Source: Defluviimonas aquaemixtae (lineage in GTDB: Bacteria; Pseudomonadota; Alphaproteobacteria; Rhodobacterales; Rhodobacteraceae). Taken from it: a stretch of 64,000 nucleotides of DNA. The stretch covers positions 186,001 to 250,000 of the forward strand of contig NZ_OMOQ01000003.1 of assembly GCF_900302475.1 (NCBI RefSeq), read 5' to 3'. The translations under genes were made by a program, and so were the position numbers. Positions 1-8,744 of this stretch are shown here, piece after piece. Below the pieces are notes generated by a model. That model had not been told where the DNA came from. It did no database searches and saw nothing but the letters and a program-made list of their open reading frames with translations. The stretch's first letter is position 1; each line of letters starts with the position of its first letter.

Positions 1-463
1 TGGGCGTCACCCGGTTTGAGCCGCCATAAGTGAGCGTGACGAGGCTGCCGCCCTCGGGCATGAGCTCCGAGGCCCGGCGCGCGACGTCGATGAAGGAGAA
101 ACACGAGATCGAGAGCGATTTCTGGAAGTTCTCGCGGCTGGTGTTGATGAAGCGGCCGGTCAGCTCGTTCTTGTCGGAATAGGCGATGGCGTGGACGAGA
201 AAGTCCATCGTACCCCAGCGGTCCTTGAGCGCGGCAAAGCAGGCTTCGAGGCTCACGTCGTCGGTCACATCGACATCGACAAGGAAATCCGAGGCGACAG
301 AAGCCGCGAGAGGCTCGACCCGCTTGCCGAAGGCCTCGCCCTGGTACGAGAAAGCGAGTTCCGCCCCCTCGGCCGCGAGCGCCGAGGCGATGCCCCAGGC
401 AATCGACCGTTCGTTCGCGACGCCCATCACGAGGCCGCGCTTGCCTTTCATCAGATCGGCCAT
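1..463 (-). CDS. fabI: Enoyl-ACP reductase FabI (C-terminus outside window)
   Basis: NADH-dependent enoyl-ACP reductase, the last reduction step of type II fatty acid elongation in the cytoplasm. The 154 visible residues are the N-terminal half of a protein of about 265. They hold the short-chain-dehydrogenase nucleotide site (GVANERSIAWGIA, residues 14-26), the SYQGEAFGKRVEPL segment and the AIAYSDKNEL strand. The window starts before the catalytic Tyr/Lys pair can be seen. The ATG at 461-463 is 7 bp downstream of the fabB stop, so fabA, fabB and fabI read as one minus-strand operon. This reading frame is open to the window edge and matches FabI rather than FabV or FabK, which belong to other folds. 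Confidence 0.93.
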   Translation of the reverse strand, partial: MADLMKGKRGLVMGVANERSIAWGIASALAAEGAELAFSYQGEAFGKRVEPLAASVASDFLVDVDVTDDVSLEACFAALKDRWGTMDFLVHAIAYSDKNELTGRFINTSRENFQKSLSISCFSFIDVARRASELMPEGGSLVTLTYGGSNRVTP

Positions 464-470
464 GTGAGCC

Positions 471-1700
471 CTACCCCTGATATTTGCTCATGACGAGGGT
501 CGCATTGGTGCCGCCGAAGCCGAAGCTGTTGGAGAGCACGCTGTCGAGTTCCACGCCCTCGCGAAGCTCCGTCACGATCTCGGACGGGTCGAGGGCGGGA
601 TCGAGGTCCTTCACGTTGGCCGAGGCCGCGATGAAGTCGCCGTTCATCATCAAGAGCGAGTAGATCGCCTCGTGCACGCCGGTGGCACCCAGCGAATGGC
701 CGGTCAGCGACTTGGTCGAGGCGGTGGGAGGCGTGTTGCCCTTGCCGAAGACGCGGCGGATCGCCTCCATCTCGGTCACGTCGCCGACCGGCGTCGAGGT
801 GCCGTGCGAGTTGATGTAGTCGATCTTGCGCCCTTCGGGCAGAGTCGCGACGGCGAGCCGCATTGAGCGTTCGCCGCCCTCGCCGGAAGGCGCGACCATG
901 TCGTAGCCGTCCGAGGTCGCGCCGTAGCCCGTGACCTCGCCGTAGATCTTCGCGCCGCGCGCCTTGGCGTGTTCCAGCTCCTCGAGCACCACGACGCCAC
1001 CGCCGCCGGCGATGACAAAGCCGTCCCGGCTTGCGTCATAGGTGCGCGACGCGGTCTCGGGCGCGTCGTTGTATTTCGACGACATCGCGCCCATCGCGTC
1101 GAAGAGGCAGGACAGCGTCCAGTCAAGCTCTTCGCCGCCGCCGGCGAAGACGATATCCTGCTTGCCCATCTGAATGAGCTCGGTGCCGTTGCCGATGCAA
1201 TGGGCCGAAGTCGAGCAGGCCGAGGTGATCGAGTAGTTCACGCCCTTGATCTTGAAGGGCGTGGCGAGGCAGGCTGAGTTCGTGGACGACATGCAGCGCG
1301 TGACCATGAAGGGTCCCATTCGCTTGGGGCTGCCCTTTTCGACGACGATCTGATGCGCCAGGAAGAAGTTCGAGGTCGACGGACCGCCCGATCCCATGAC
1401 GAGGCCCGAGCGATCGTTCGAGACGTCGGACTCCTCGAGCCCGCTATCGGCGATCGCCTGTTCCATCGCGATGAAGTTGTAGGCCGCGCCGGGACCCATG
1501 AAGCGCAGGTTGCGCTTGTCGATATGGTCCTCGAGCGTGATCTGCGGCATTCCGTGAACCTGGCTGCGAAAGCCGCGTTCGGCATATTCGGGGGCAAAGA
1601 CGATCCCAGACTTGCCGGCGCGCAGTGAGGCTTCGGCCTCGGTGACGTTGTTGCCGATCGGCGAGACGATCCCCATTCCGGTGATGACGACTCGTCGCAT
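471..1700 (-). CDS. fabB: Beta-ketoacyl-ACP synthase I FabB
   Basis: Condensing enzyme that extends acyl-ACP with malonyl-ACP and is needed, with FabA, to make unsaturated fatty acids. The 409-residue thiolase-fold protein has the active-site Cys in [10 protein letters not shown] near residue 160, the first His in [12 protein letters not shown] and the second in [12 protein letters not shown], so the Cys-His-His triad is complete. Length equals the family norm (about 405). It sits between fabA (22 bp away) and fabI (7 bp away) on the same strand, the usual alphaproteobacterial fabA-fabB-fabI order. FabF would be the alternative, but the fabA pairing makes FabB the better call. Confidence 0.95.
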   Translation of the reverse strand: MRRVVITGMGIVSPIGNNVTEAEASLRAGKSGIVFAPEYAERGFRSQVHGMPQITLEDHIDKRNLRFMGPGAAYNFIAMEQAIADSGLEESDVSNDRSGLVMGSGGPSTSNFFLAHQIVVEKGSPKRMGPFMVTRCMSSTNSACLATPFKIKGVNYSITSACSTSAHCIGNGTELIQMGKQDIVFAGGGEELDWTLSCLFDAMGAMSSKYNDAPETASRTYDASRDGFVIAGGGGVVVLEELEHAKARGAKIYGEVTGYGATSDGYDMVAPSGEGGERSMRLAVATLPEGRKIDYINSHGTSTPVGDVTEMEAIRRVFGKGNTPPTASTKSLTGHSLGATGVHEAIYSLLMMNGDFIAASANVKDLDPALDPSEIVTELREGVELDSVLSNSFGFGGTNATLVMSKYQG

Positions 1701-1722
1701 GGGCGCACTCCTTCTCGTTCGG

Positions 1723-2232
1723 TCAGCTATCGGAAAGCGCGACCTTCATGTCCTTGACCTGATAGATGGTCTCGCCATCGGCTTCCACCCGGCCATCCGC
1801 CACGCCCATCGTGAGGCGCCGAGTCTGCACGGCTTTCGTGAAGTCCACATAATAGGTCAGCATCTTGCGGTCCGGTCGGACCATTCCGGTCAGCTTCACC
1901 TCGCCGACGCCAAGCGCGTAGCCGCGCCCTTCCCAGCCGCGCCAGCCGAGGTTGAACCCGGTGAGCTGCCAGAGCCCGTCGAGTCCGAGGCAGCCCGGCA
2001 TGATCGGATTGCCGGGAAAATGGCAGGCGAAGAACCAGAGGTCGGGATGGATGTCGAACTCGGCCACGACATGGCCCTTGCCGTGTTCGCCGCGGTCCTC
2101 AGAGATGTCGGTGATCCGGTCCATCATCAGCATCGGCGGCTCGGGAAGCTGGGCATTGCCGGGCCCGAAAAGCTCGCCCCGGGCGCATTTGAGCAACTCG
2201 TCCTTGTCAAAACTGGTCGGATACTTCGCCAT
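1723..2232 (-). CDS. fabA: Beta-hydroxydecanoyl-ACP dehydratase/isomerase FabA
   Basis: Bifunctional dehydratase and trans-2/cis-3-decenoyl-ACP isomerase that opens the unsaturated branch of fatty acid synthesis. The 169-residue hot-dog-fold protein has the catalytic His in [14 protein letters not shown] (about residue 70) and the partner Asp in [11 protein letters not shown], both diagnostic of FabA. The ATG follows an AGGGGAC ribosome site. It is the first gene of the minus-strand fabABI operon, and its promoter must lie in the 155-bp gap shared with the divergent irr gene. Confidence 0.96.
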   Translation of the reverse strand: MAKYPTSFDKDELLKCARGELFGPGNAQLPEPPMLMMDRITDISEDRGEHGKGHVVAEFDIHPDLWFFACHFPGNPIMPGCLGLDGLWQLTGFNLGWRGWEGRGYALGVGEVKLTGMVRPDRKMLTYYVDFTKAVQTRRLTMGVADGRVEADGETIYQVKDMKVALSDS

Positions 2233-2332
2233 CCTGCCCGTCCCCTACCGGCGATCTGTCTACTCACCCTCTATCACCCGGCTCGGGCTCAGGGCAAGAG
2301 CGCTAGCCCCGTACCGCCTGGGGCGAAACCGA

Positions 2333-2362
2333 TTGAAATCACACGGCCAATACCCCTATATA
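2333..2362 (+). promoter_or_regulatory. Putative sigma-70 promoter of irr
   Basis: TTGAAA at 2333-2338 and TATATA at 2357-2362 are spaced by 18 bp, with an overlapping perfect TATAAT at 2359-2364 (20-bp spacing). The -10 box lies 25 bp before the irr start codon, so the leader would be short. Position and match are good, but this rests on inspection only. Confidence 0.5.
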
Positions 2363-2387
2363 ATCGGTCCAGAGGGCGCGGGAGACC

Positions 2388-2816
2388 ATGGACGAAAAAA
2401 TGGATGCAGCGGCAACGAACCGCGGAACGCGCTGGCTGACTCAGGCCGGCGTGAGGCCCACCCGGCAACGGGTTGCGCTGGCGGCGCTTCTGGTGGGCGA
2501 CGGGCAGGACCGCCACGTCACCGCCGAGAGCCTGCATGCCGCCGCGAGCGGGACAGGGGAGCCGGTATCTCTCGCCACCGTCTACAACACGCTCAGGGCC
2601 TTCTGCGAGGCGGGGCTGATCCACGAGATTACGGTCGACGGCTCGCGGTCCTATTTCGACACGCGGCTCGACGACCACCCGCACTTCTTCTGGGAGGAGG
2701 AAGGGCGCCTCGTCGATGCCCCGGCCGAGGATCTGGAGATCGCGCGGCTGCCCGACCTGCCAGACGGGGCGGCACTTGCGCGGGTCGACGTAGTGATCCG
2801 GCTCAAGCGCAGCTAG
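2388..2816 (+). CDS. irr: Irr-type Fur family iron response regulator
   Basis: DNA-binding regulator of the Fur superfamily. In alphaproteobacteria Irr senses haem status and represses or activates iron and haem genes. The 142-residue protein has the winged helix at residues 15-85, including RPTRQRVALAALL and VSLATVYNTLRAFCEAGLIHE, then the His-rich dimer/metal region with DDHPHFF near residue 95. It lacks the Cys-Pro haem regulatory motif seen in Bradyrhizobium Irr, which is normal outside that group. It has no CxxC zinc site, arguing against Fur or Zur. A GGGAGACC ribosome site precedes the ATG. It is divergent from fabA, an arrangement common in Rhodobacteraceae. Confidence 0.9.
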   Translation: MDEKMDAAATNRGTRWLTQAGVRPTRQRVALAALLVGDGQDRHVTAESLHAAASGTGEPVSLATVYNTLRAFCEAGLIHEITVDGSRSYFDTRLDDHPHFFWEEEGRLVDAPAEDLEIARLPDLPDGAALARVDVVIRLKRS

Positions 2817-3090
2817 ATTCCGCCAGCGCTGCGTCGACGCAGTATCCACCGTGAAAACATCGTTATTTCAAACGGTTGATGTGAGGCGTCTTGCGTTTCG
2901 GGGCGCTTGGCACGTCGGGATTCCCGCCTGACTCCCGGCATCTTGGCACGATTTTGCCGATCTGCGGCGCATTGGCCGGTTCGCCCGTGGAACGTTATCC
3001 GCCCGGCGAAGTTTCAATACCCGTGCGGCCGGTGCGCAATGCGTAAGGGTTGGTGGACCGGTCGCCGGTGTGAAGGATAAGGAGAGTACA
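2817..3090. other. Intergenic gap, no gene recognised
   Basis: The 274 bp between irr and the SH3/DUF1236 gene hold no convincing reading frame. AAGGAGAG at 3078-3085 is the ribosome site of the next gene. I could not pick a clear promoter. Confidence 0.5.
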
Positions 3091-3741
3091 ATGTTCAGAA
3101 CGTTTGCTGCAGCCACGGGCGTTGCCGGTCTGCTCGCCTCGGGCGCGGCCATGGCTATGGAAACCACCGCGACAACCGATCTCAACCTGCGCGCTGGCCC
3201 GGGCCCGAACTACGCCGTAACCGGCGTCATCCCGGCCCAAGCCGCCGTCGAGGTCGCAGGCTGCATCGACGCCGCGAACTGGTGCCAGGTTAGCTATGAC
3301 GGCCAAACCGGCTGGTCCTACGGAGACTACCTGGCAACGAAGGTCGGCGACGAGATCGCGTACATTACGGTGGACCGCGCAAAGACCCAGGTTAAGACCG
3401 TGGTGCACGAGGATACGAGCGGGCAGTCCGCCGCCATCGTCGGTTCCATGGGGGCCGCCGCCGGCGCGCTGATCGCGGGCCCGGCGGGCGCGGCGGTCGG
3501 TCTGGCGGCGGGCGCCGTGACGGGTGGTGTCGCCGATCCGGGCCGGACGGTGACGACATATGTCACCGAACATCCGGTCGACTACGTCTTCCTCGACGGT
3601 GAGGTCGTGGTCGGGGCCGGTGTGCCCGAGACCGTGGAAATCTATCCGGTGCCCGAAAGCGAGTTCACCTACGCCTATATCAACGGCGTTCCGATGGTGA
3701 TCGATCCGGCTGACCGCAGCATCGTTCACATCGTGCGATAG
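3091..3741 (+). CDS. Secreted SH3-domain / DUF1236 protein
   Basis: Exported protein of unknown role. The 216 residues open with a Sec signal peptide (MFRTFAAATGVAGLLASGAAMA). A bacterial SH3 domain follows at about 25-75 (DLNLRAGPGPNYAVTGVIP, WCQVSYDGQTGWSYGDYL). Next is a Gly/Ala-zipper segment near 115-145 (GSMGAAAGALIAGPAGAAVG) that could enter a membrane. The C-terminal DUF1236-like tail ends in PMVIDPADRSIVHIVR. I chose the ATG at 3091 because AAGGAGAG sits 6 bp upstream; an in-frame GTG at 3070 would add seven residues before the signal peptide. Bacterial SH3 domains usually bind cell-wall peptides, so an envelope function is likely but unproven. Confidence 0.8.
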   Translation: MFRTFAAATGVAGLLASGAAMAMETTATTDLNLRAGPGPNYAVTGVIPAQAAVEVAGCIDAANWCQVSYDGQTGWSYGDYLATKVGDEIAYITVDRAKTQVKTVVHEDTSGQSAAIVGSMGAAAGALIAGPAGAAVGLAAGAVTGGVADPGRTVTTYVTEHPVDYVFLDGEVVVGAGVPETVEIYPVPESEFTYAYINGVPMVIDPADRSIVHIVR

Positions 3742-3780
3742 CGAACGCTCACGGATAACGAGTGGCCTTGGTAAAGGAAG

Positions 3781-3801
3781 CGGCCCGGCATCGCCGGGCC
3801 G
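3781..3801. terminator. Hairpin between convergent genes
   Basis: A perfect 9-bp inverted repeat, CGGCCCGGC at 3781-3789 and GCCGGGCCG at 3793-3801, with a 3-nt loop. It lies between the ends of the convergent genes at 3741 and 3823, so it may act for both strands. There is no T-run. Confidence 0.45.
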
Positions 3802-3822
3802 CCGTCCTGTCCGGGGCGCGGG

Positions 3823-4692
3823 TCAGAACCATTGCCCCGGCTCCATCAGCCCGAGATCCATGAGCTGCTGCGAGCGCCACTCGAACGGGGCGGAATTGTG
3901 CCAAGTGAAATTCCAGATATCGAACATGCTTCCGGGGTTGGTCTTCAGGGCCTTCGCCGTGCGGAACGAGGCGATCGCGGCGGTCAGGTTGTGGTGCCAA
4001 GGGCAGGCATAGGTGTTGTATTCCTCGACGTTGAACGTGTGATCCTCGCGCAGGCTGAGGCCCGGCCGCGGGCGGAAGATCGCGATGCGGTCGATGCGCC
4101 GGCTCGCCTTTGGAATATGCTCCTCGAACCGCCACCGGAGCCCGCCGAAAAAATCGAGCTGGCGTTCCTTGGGGTGCCCCGTCGCGGGGTCCGGCCGGCC
4201 GAGCGCGTAGTAGCCCGACCGGTCGAGCATCGCGTCGTTGAGGTTCACGGCGTTCGGGTCGCGGTCGAGATCCGGAGCGTAAAGGTCGACGACATAGCAC
4301 AGCATGGCGGCACGCCGTTCCTCGGCATGGAAGGCGAGCATCTCGCCGATTCTGCGGTCCTCGCAGAACGGGAAGAAGAGGTATTCCGCGTTGTAGCAGT
4401 AGTAGAGCCACGTGCTTGGCGGAGCGGCGGCGGCCACGGCGTTGACCGCGTCCACGACCTGGTCACGCGCATAGCTGTCGTGGCGCACCCAGTGCGCGGC
4501 CTCCTCCGTCTCGGCCGGGATGGCGAGCGCTTCGGGCAGGAAGACGATGACCTCGGCAAAGCCGATATTCGCGTGGTGCCTGACGGACGAGGCGATTTCC
4601 ACCGCGTCCTCCGCAAAGATCAGCGCGACCGGCCCCTTGGCCAGAAGTTCGGCAGCTCCTGCCAGGAAGTCGTCAAGTGAGGCGAAGGTCAT
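3823..4692 (-). CDS. Conserved hypothetical protein, glycosyltransferase family 2-like
   Basis: Cytoplasmic protein of 289 residues without signal peptide or membrane segment. Its middle (STWLYYCYNAEYLFFPF, about 115-131) and C-terminal half, rich in Trp/His/Tyr (NTYACPWHHNLTAAI, WNFTWHNSAPFEWR), resemble proteins from Rhodobacteraceae annotated as glycosyltransferase family 2-like. I see no clear DxD metal motif, so catalysis is not shown. The frame stays open far upstream through miaB, but the ATG at 4690-4692 starts the recognisable domain, and the upstream part is antisense to miaB. It is divergent from miaB with a 132-bp gap. Confidence 0.65.
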   Translation of the reverse strand: MTFASLDDFLAGAAELLAKGPVALIFAEDAVEIASSVRHHANIGFAEVIVFLPEALAIPAETEEAAHWVRHDSYARDQVVDAVNAVAAAAPPSTWLYYCYNAEYLFFPFCEDRRIGEMLAFHAEERRAAMLCYVVDLYAPDLDRDPNAVNLNDAMLDRSGYYALGRPDPATGHPKERQLDFFGGLRWRFEEHIPKASRRIDRIAIFRPRPGLSLREDHTFNVEEYNTYACPWHHNLTAAIASFRTAKALKTNPGSMFDIWNFTWHNSAPFEWRSQQLMDLGLMEPGQWF

Positions 4693-4824
4693 GGCGCTGT
4701 CCGCTTGGTCCCCGTCTTCGCGATAGATTTCAGGAACGGCGGGCCGATTGCAAGCGAAGCGCAGTGATTGCGGAATGGGCGGCGTTGCGCTAGGTACCGC
4801 GGGTCCGTCAACAGGCGCCTGCCG

Positions 4825-6138
4825 ATGTCCAAGAAGCTCTACATTAAGACCTATGGCTGTCAGATGAACGTCTACGACAGCGAGCGCATGGCCGAGGCCA
4901 TGGGCGCGGAGGGCTATGTCACGACCGACGTGGCGGAAGAGGCGGACATGGTGCTTCTGAACACCTGCCACATCCGCGAGAAGGCGGCCGAGAAGGTCTA
5001 TTCCGACCTCGGGCGGCTGAAGCCCCTGAAGGCCGCGAAGCCCGATCTGAAGATCGGCGTGGCCGGTTGTGTGGCGCAGGCCGAGGGCGAGGAGATCTTG
5101 CGCCGCATGCCGCTCGTCGATCTCGTCGTCGGGCCGCAGAGCTACCATCGGCTGCCCGCGATGGCGAAAGCGGCGGGCAAGGGCGAAAAGTCGGTCGTGA
5201 CCGACTTTCCTGAAGAGGCCAAGTTCGACCACCTGCCGGAGCGGCCGAAGGCCGCCGTGCGCCCGACCGCGTTCCTGACCGTGCAGGAAGGCTGCGACAA
5301 GTTCTGCGCATTCTGCGTGGTGCCCTATACGCGAGGGGCAGAGGTGTCGCGTCCTGCCGGCCGGATCATGGCCGAGGCGCGGGGGCTGGTGGAAAAGGGA
5401 GTGCGCGAGATCACGCTGTTGGGCCAGAACGTCAATGCCTATCATGGGTCTGCGGCGGACGGTGACTGGTCGCTTGCGCGCCTGGCGCGCGAACTCGCGA
5501 AGATCGACGGACTCGACCGCATCCGCTACACGACATCGCATCCCAACGACATGGCGGACGACCTCATTGCCGCGCATGGCGAGGAGGAAAAACTCATGCC
5601 CTATCTGCATTTGCCGGTGCAGTCGGGGTCGGACCGCATCCTTAAGGCGATGAACCGCAGGCACACGGCTGAGAGCTACATCCGACTGATCGAGAAGATC
5701 CGCGCCGCGCGGCCCGACATGCTGATTTCGGGCGACTTCATCGTCGGGTTTCCGGGCGAAACCGATGCGGATTTCGCGGCGACGATGGATCTGATCCGCA
5801 CCGTGAATTACGGCATGGCCTATTCGTTCAGGTATTCCGCCCGCCCCGGTACGCCCGCAGCCGAGAAGGAGCCGGTGCCCGCCGACGTTGCAGATGCGCG
5901 GCTGCAGGAACTGCAGGCGCTTCTGGCCGGACAGCAGCGCGCCGCACAGGAGGCGATGGTGGGGCGTGAAGTCTCGGTCCTCTTTGAAAAGCCGGGTCGC
6001 CTGCCGGGTCAGATGGTCGGGAAGTCGGACTATCTGCATGCGGTGCATGTGAAGACCGACGCCAGAACTGGCGAGATCGCGCGGGTGCGTGTCGCGGAAA
6101 GCGCGCCGAATTCGCTGGGGGGCGAGATCGTCCGCTGA
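4825..6138 (+). CDS. miaB: tRNA-2-methylthio-N6-dimethylallyladenosine synthase MiaB
   Basis: Radical-SAM methylthiotransferase that adds the 2-methylthio group to i6A37 of tRNAs reading UNN codons. The 437 residues comprise an N-terminal UPF0004 domain binding one Fe-S cluster (Cys in [24 protein letters not shown] and [11 protein letters not shown]), then the radical-SAM core with CxxxCxxC in [17 protein letters not shown] near residue 157, and a C-terminal TRAM domain (about 370-435). GAEVSRP and GQNVNAY are typical of MiaB rather than RimO or MtaB. I start at the ATG at 4825 ([15 protein letters not shown]); an ATG at 4768 would add 19 unconserved residues. Confidence 0.96.
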   Translation: MSKKLYIKTYGCQMNVYDSERMAEAMGAEGYVTTDVAEEADMVLLNTCHIREKAAEKVYSDLGRLKPLKAAKPDLKIGVAGCVAQAEGEEILRRMPLVDLVVGPQSYHRLPAMAKAAGKGEKSVVTDFPEEAKFDHLPERPKAAVRPTAFLTVQEGCDKFCAFCVVPYTRGAEVSRPAGRIMAEARGLVEKGVREITLLGQNVNAYHGSAADGDWSLARLARELAKIDGLDRIRYTTSHPNDMADDLIAAHGEEEKLMPYLHLPVQSGSDRILKAMNRRHTAESYIRLIEKIRAARPDMLISGDFIVGFPGETDADFAATMDLIRTVNYGMAYSFRYSARPGTPAAEKEPVPADVADARLQELQALLAGQQRAAQEAMVGREVSVLFEKPGRLPGQMVGKSDYLHAVHVKTDARTGEIARVRVAESAPNSLGGEIVR

Positions 6139-6301
6139 TTGAATCGCGTGTTCAATGCGCAGAGTTGATGCGAATTGGTCACGCGCGTTCAGGCCGGGCA
6201 AGGATTTCCTCACTTCCGTGCAATTATCTGCCACTCGCGCTTGCGCTCGGGGCGTTCCGCAGGCACCATTTCTGTATGACTGCCTCTGACAGGAGACTTG
6301 C

Positions 6302-7324
6302 TTGGGCATCAGCGCCTTGACCCCGCCGCCGCATCCCGAAGATCTGCATGAGACTCTTCTGGAATTTTCCGACAACCGGCTTCTGATCGACCTGTGTGGC
6401 GAATTCGACCGCAACCTGGCGCAGATCGAACACCAGCTCGGGGTTCACATCCTGAGGCGCGGCAACCAAGTGGCGGTGGTGGGCAGCGTCGAGGCGCGAG
6501 GTCGCGCCGCATCCGTTCTGGAAGCCCTCTATGCCAAGCTCGAGACCGGGCGCCCCATCGACGCGGGCGAGATCGACGCCGCGATCCGCATGGGAGAGGG
6601 CGGCGCCGTCGACGCCACGAGCCTCGACGAACAGCTCGAGATGTTCCACGGTGGCAAGTTCGAGATCCGCACCCGCAAGAAGCAGATCGAGCCCCGGACC
6701 GAGGCCCAGAAGGCCTACGTCAAGAACCTTTTCTCGAACGAACTGGCCTTCGGCATCGGCCCGGCCGGGACCGGCAAGACCTATCTCGCCGTCGCCGTGG
6801 GCGTGACGATGCTGATCGGCGGCCATGTCGACCGCATCGTCCTGTCGCGCCCGGCGGTCGAGGCGGGCGAGCGGCTCGGCTTCCTGCCGGGCGACATGAA
6901 GGAGAAAGTCGATCCCTACATGCAGCCGCTCTACGACGCGCTGAACGATTTCCTGCCGGCCAAGCAGGTGATCAAGCTCATGGAGGAAAAGCGGATCGAG
7001 ATCGCACCACTGGCCTTCATGCGCGGCCGCACGCTGTCGAACGCCTTCGTGGTGCTCGACGAGGCGCAGAACGCCACGACCATGCAGATGAAGATGTTCC
7101 TCACCCGCCTCGGCGAGGGCAGCCGCATGGTCGTCACCGGCGACCGGACGCAAATCGACCTGCCTAGGGGCGTCCAATCCGGCCTGACGGATGCCGAACG
7201 CATCCTAAAGGACGTCAAGGGCGTCGCCTTCAACTACTTCACCGCCAAGGACGTGGTGCGCCACGCGCTCGTGGCCCGCATCATCGAGGCCTATGACCGT
7301 GACGACGATGGAGCCACTGGTTGA
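6302..7324 (+). CDS. PhoH family ATPase
   Basis: PhoH-like P-loop NTPase, usually linked to RNA metabolism through the adjacent YbeY. The 340 residues hold an N-terminal KH-like region (about 15-90) and the PhoH domain with Walker A GPAGTGKT (153-160), SRPAVEAGERLGFLPGD and Walker B FVVLDEAQN. The start is TTG at 6302, supported by AGGAGA 8 bp upstream; no ATG fits. The end overlaps ybeY by 32 bp, so the two are translationally coupled. The order phoH-ybeY-corC-lnt is conserved widely in proteobacteria. Confidence 0.93.
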   Translation: MGISALTPPPHPEDLHETLLEFSDNRLLIDLCGEFDRNLAQIEHQLGVHILRRGNQVAVVGSVEARGRAASVLEALYAKLETGRPIDAGEIDAAIRMGEGGAVDATSLDEQLEMFHGGKFEIRTRKKQIEPRTEAQKAYVKNLFSNELAFGIGPAGTGKTYLAVAVGVTMLIGGHVDRIVLSRPAVEAGERLGFLPGDMKEKVDPYMQPLYDALNDFLPAKQVIKLMEEKRIEIAPLAFMRGRTLSNAFVVLDEAQNATTMQMKMFLTRLGEGSRMVVTGDRTQIDLPRGVQSGLTDAERILKDVKGVAFNYFTAKDVVRHALVARIIEAYDRDDDGATG

Positions 7325-7835
7325 CATATTGATCGAGGAGCCGCGCTGGCAGGACCTCGGGATCGAACGGATCGCTGATCGGGCGGCTCGCGCGACGCTT
7401 GACGCTCTGGGTCTCGGGGCCGAGGGGTTCATGATCAGCCTTCTGGCCTGTAGCGACGCCCGCATCGCTGAACTCAACGCCGGTTTCCGCGACAAGCCAC
7501 AGCCGACAAACGTGCTCTCTTGGCCGTCGGAAGAGCGTGGAGCGGTCGCCGCGGGTGGCCCTCCCGCCGCGCTGTCTCCCGGCGCACCCGAGATGCCCGT
7601 AGAGCTTGGCGACATCGCCATCGCCTGTGAGATCTGTGAGCGGGAAGCCGCCGAGCAGGGCAAGACGCTGGAAGACCATGTCACTCACCTGATCGTGCAC
7701 GGTATCCTGCATCTTCTTGGCTATGATCATGTCCGCGAAGGCGACGCGAGGCTGATGGAGGCGGCCGAGATCGGGATACTTGCCAAACTGGGTGTTACTG
7801 ACCCATATGAAACTAATGACGCGACAACCGCGTGA
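7293..7835 (+). CDS. ybeY: Endoribonuclease YbeY
   Basis: Zinc-dependent single-strand endoribonuclease needed for 16S rRNA 3'-end maturation and ribosome quality control. The metal site is complete: HLIVHGILHLLGYDH near residues 130-144 gives the H-x3-H-x5-H signature. FMISLLACSDARIAELN and TNVLSWPS are typical of the family. The ATG at 7293 gives 180 residues, slightly longer than E. coli YbeY (155). An in-frame GTG at 7299 or ATG at 7308 could be used instead. It overlaps the phoH-like gene by 32 bp. Confidence 0.95.
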   Translation: MTVTTMEPLVDILIEEPRWQDLGIERIADRAARATLDALGLGAEGFMISLLACSDARIAELNAGFRDKPQPTNVLSWPSEERGAVAAGGPPAALSPGAPEMPVELGDIAIACEICEREAAEQGKTLEDHVTHLIVHGILHLLGYDHVREGDARLMEAAEIGILAKLGVTDPYETNDATTA

Positions 7836-7854
7836 GGTGACTGGATAAGGACGA

Positions 7855-8742
7855 ATGGGCGAATCCTCGGACGGGTCTACGATGGCGCAGGACGCGCCCG
7901 ACTCTTCAGACAGTACGGAGCAGCGCGGCTTCTTCGGACGTATCCTGGAAGCTTTCTCTCCCACGGACGCGGAATCGGAAAGTGCCGACCAAAGGCATTC
8001 GGAGCCAACCAGCAGGCCCAACGGCCAAGTCTTGCATGGCATCGGCAACCTGAGACGGATGCGCGTCGAGGACGTGGCGATCCCGAAGGCTGAGATCGTG
8101 GCGGTGCCCGTGACCGCCAAACTCGACGAATTGGTCAGCCAGTTCCGCGAATCGGGTTTCTCGCGGCTGCCAGTCTTCAAGGGCACGCTCGACAACCCGC
8201 TGGGGCTTATCCATCTCAAGGACCTCGCGCTTCAGCAGGCGTTCACGGATCCCAAGCCGCGATTTGAGTTGCGAAAGATGCTGAGGCCGCTGCTTTACGC
8301 GCCGCCGTCGATGCCGATCGGCGTGCTCCTGCAAAAGATGCAGAGCGAGCGGACGCATATGGCGCTTGTCATTGACGAGTATGGCGGCGTCGACGGAATC
8401 GTCACGATCGAGGACCTGATCGAGACCGTGCTCGGCGAGATCGAGGATGAACACGACACGTCCGAAAACGGGCTGTGGCAAGAGGAAAAGCCGGGACAGT
8501 ACATCGTCCAGGCCCGCGCGCCGCTGGATGAGTTCGAAGCCGAGATCGGCGTGAAGCTTGCCGGCGAGGAGGAAGACGAAGAGATCGAGACGCTCGGCGG
8601 TCTCGTCTTCATGCTGGTCGGGCGGGTGCCCGCGCGCGGCGAGGTAATTCCACATGACAGCGGCGCCGAGTTCGAGGTGATCGACGCCGATCCGCGCCGC
8701 ATCAAGCGGCTGCGCGTTCGCTTGGCACAGGCTGCCGCCTGA
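7855..8742 (+). CDS. CorC/HlyC-type CBS-domain protein
   Basis: Cytoplasmic protein of 295 residues of the CorC family, linked to magnesium/cobalt efflux and often encoded before lnt. After an acidic variable N-terminus it has two CBS domains (about 65-195; RMRVEDVAIPKAEIVAV, then MALVIDEYGGVDGIVTIEDLIE) and a C-terminal transporter-associated domain (about 210-290; ETLGGLVFMLVGRVPARGEV). It lacks the DUF21 membrane domain of full CorB/TlyC proteins. It follows ybeY by 19 bp and precedes lnt by 2 bp. Confidence 0.9.
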   Translation: MGESSDGSTMAQDAPDSSDSTEQRGFFGRILEAFSPTDAESESADQRHSEPTSRPNGQVLHGIGNLRRMRVEDVAIPKAEIVAVPVTAKLDELVSQFRESGFSRLPVFKGTLDNPLGLIHLKDLALQQAFTDPKPRFELRKMLRPLLYAPPSMPIGVLLQKMQSERTHMALVIDEYGGVDGIVTIEDLIETVLGEIEDEHDTSENGLWQEEKPGQYIVQARAPLDEFEAEIGVKLAGEEEDEEIETLGGLVFMLVGRVPARGEVIPHDSGAEFEVIDADPRRIKRLRVRLAQAAA

Positions 8743-8744
8743 CG

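Noticed and set aside
4693..6414. Minus-strand open frame continuing upstream of the 289-residue gene to give 863 codons
   Set aside because: It is antisense to miaB, whose radical-SAM motifs are intact. Such frames are common in high-GC DNA, and the extra part has no recognisable domain.
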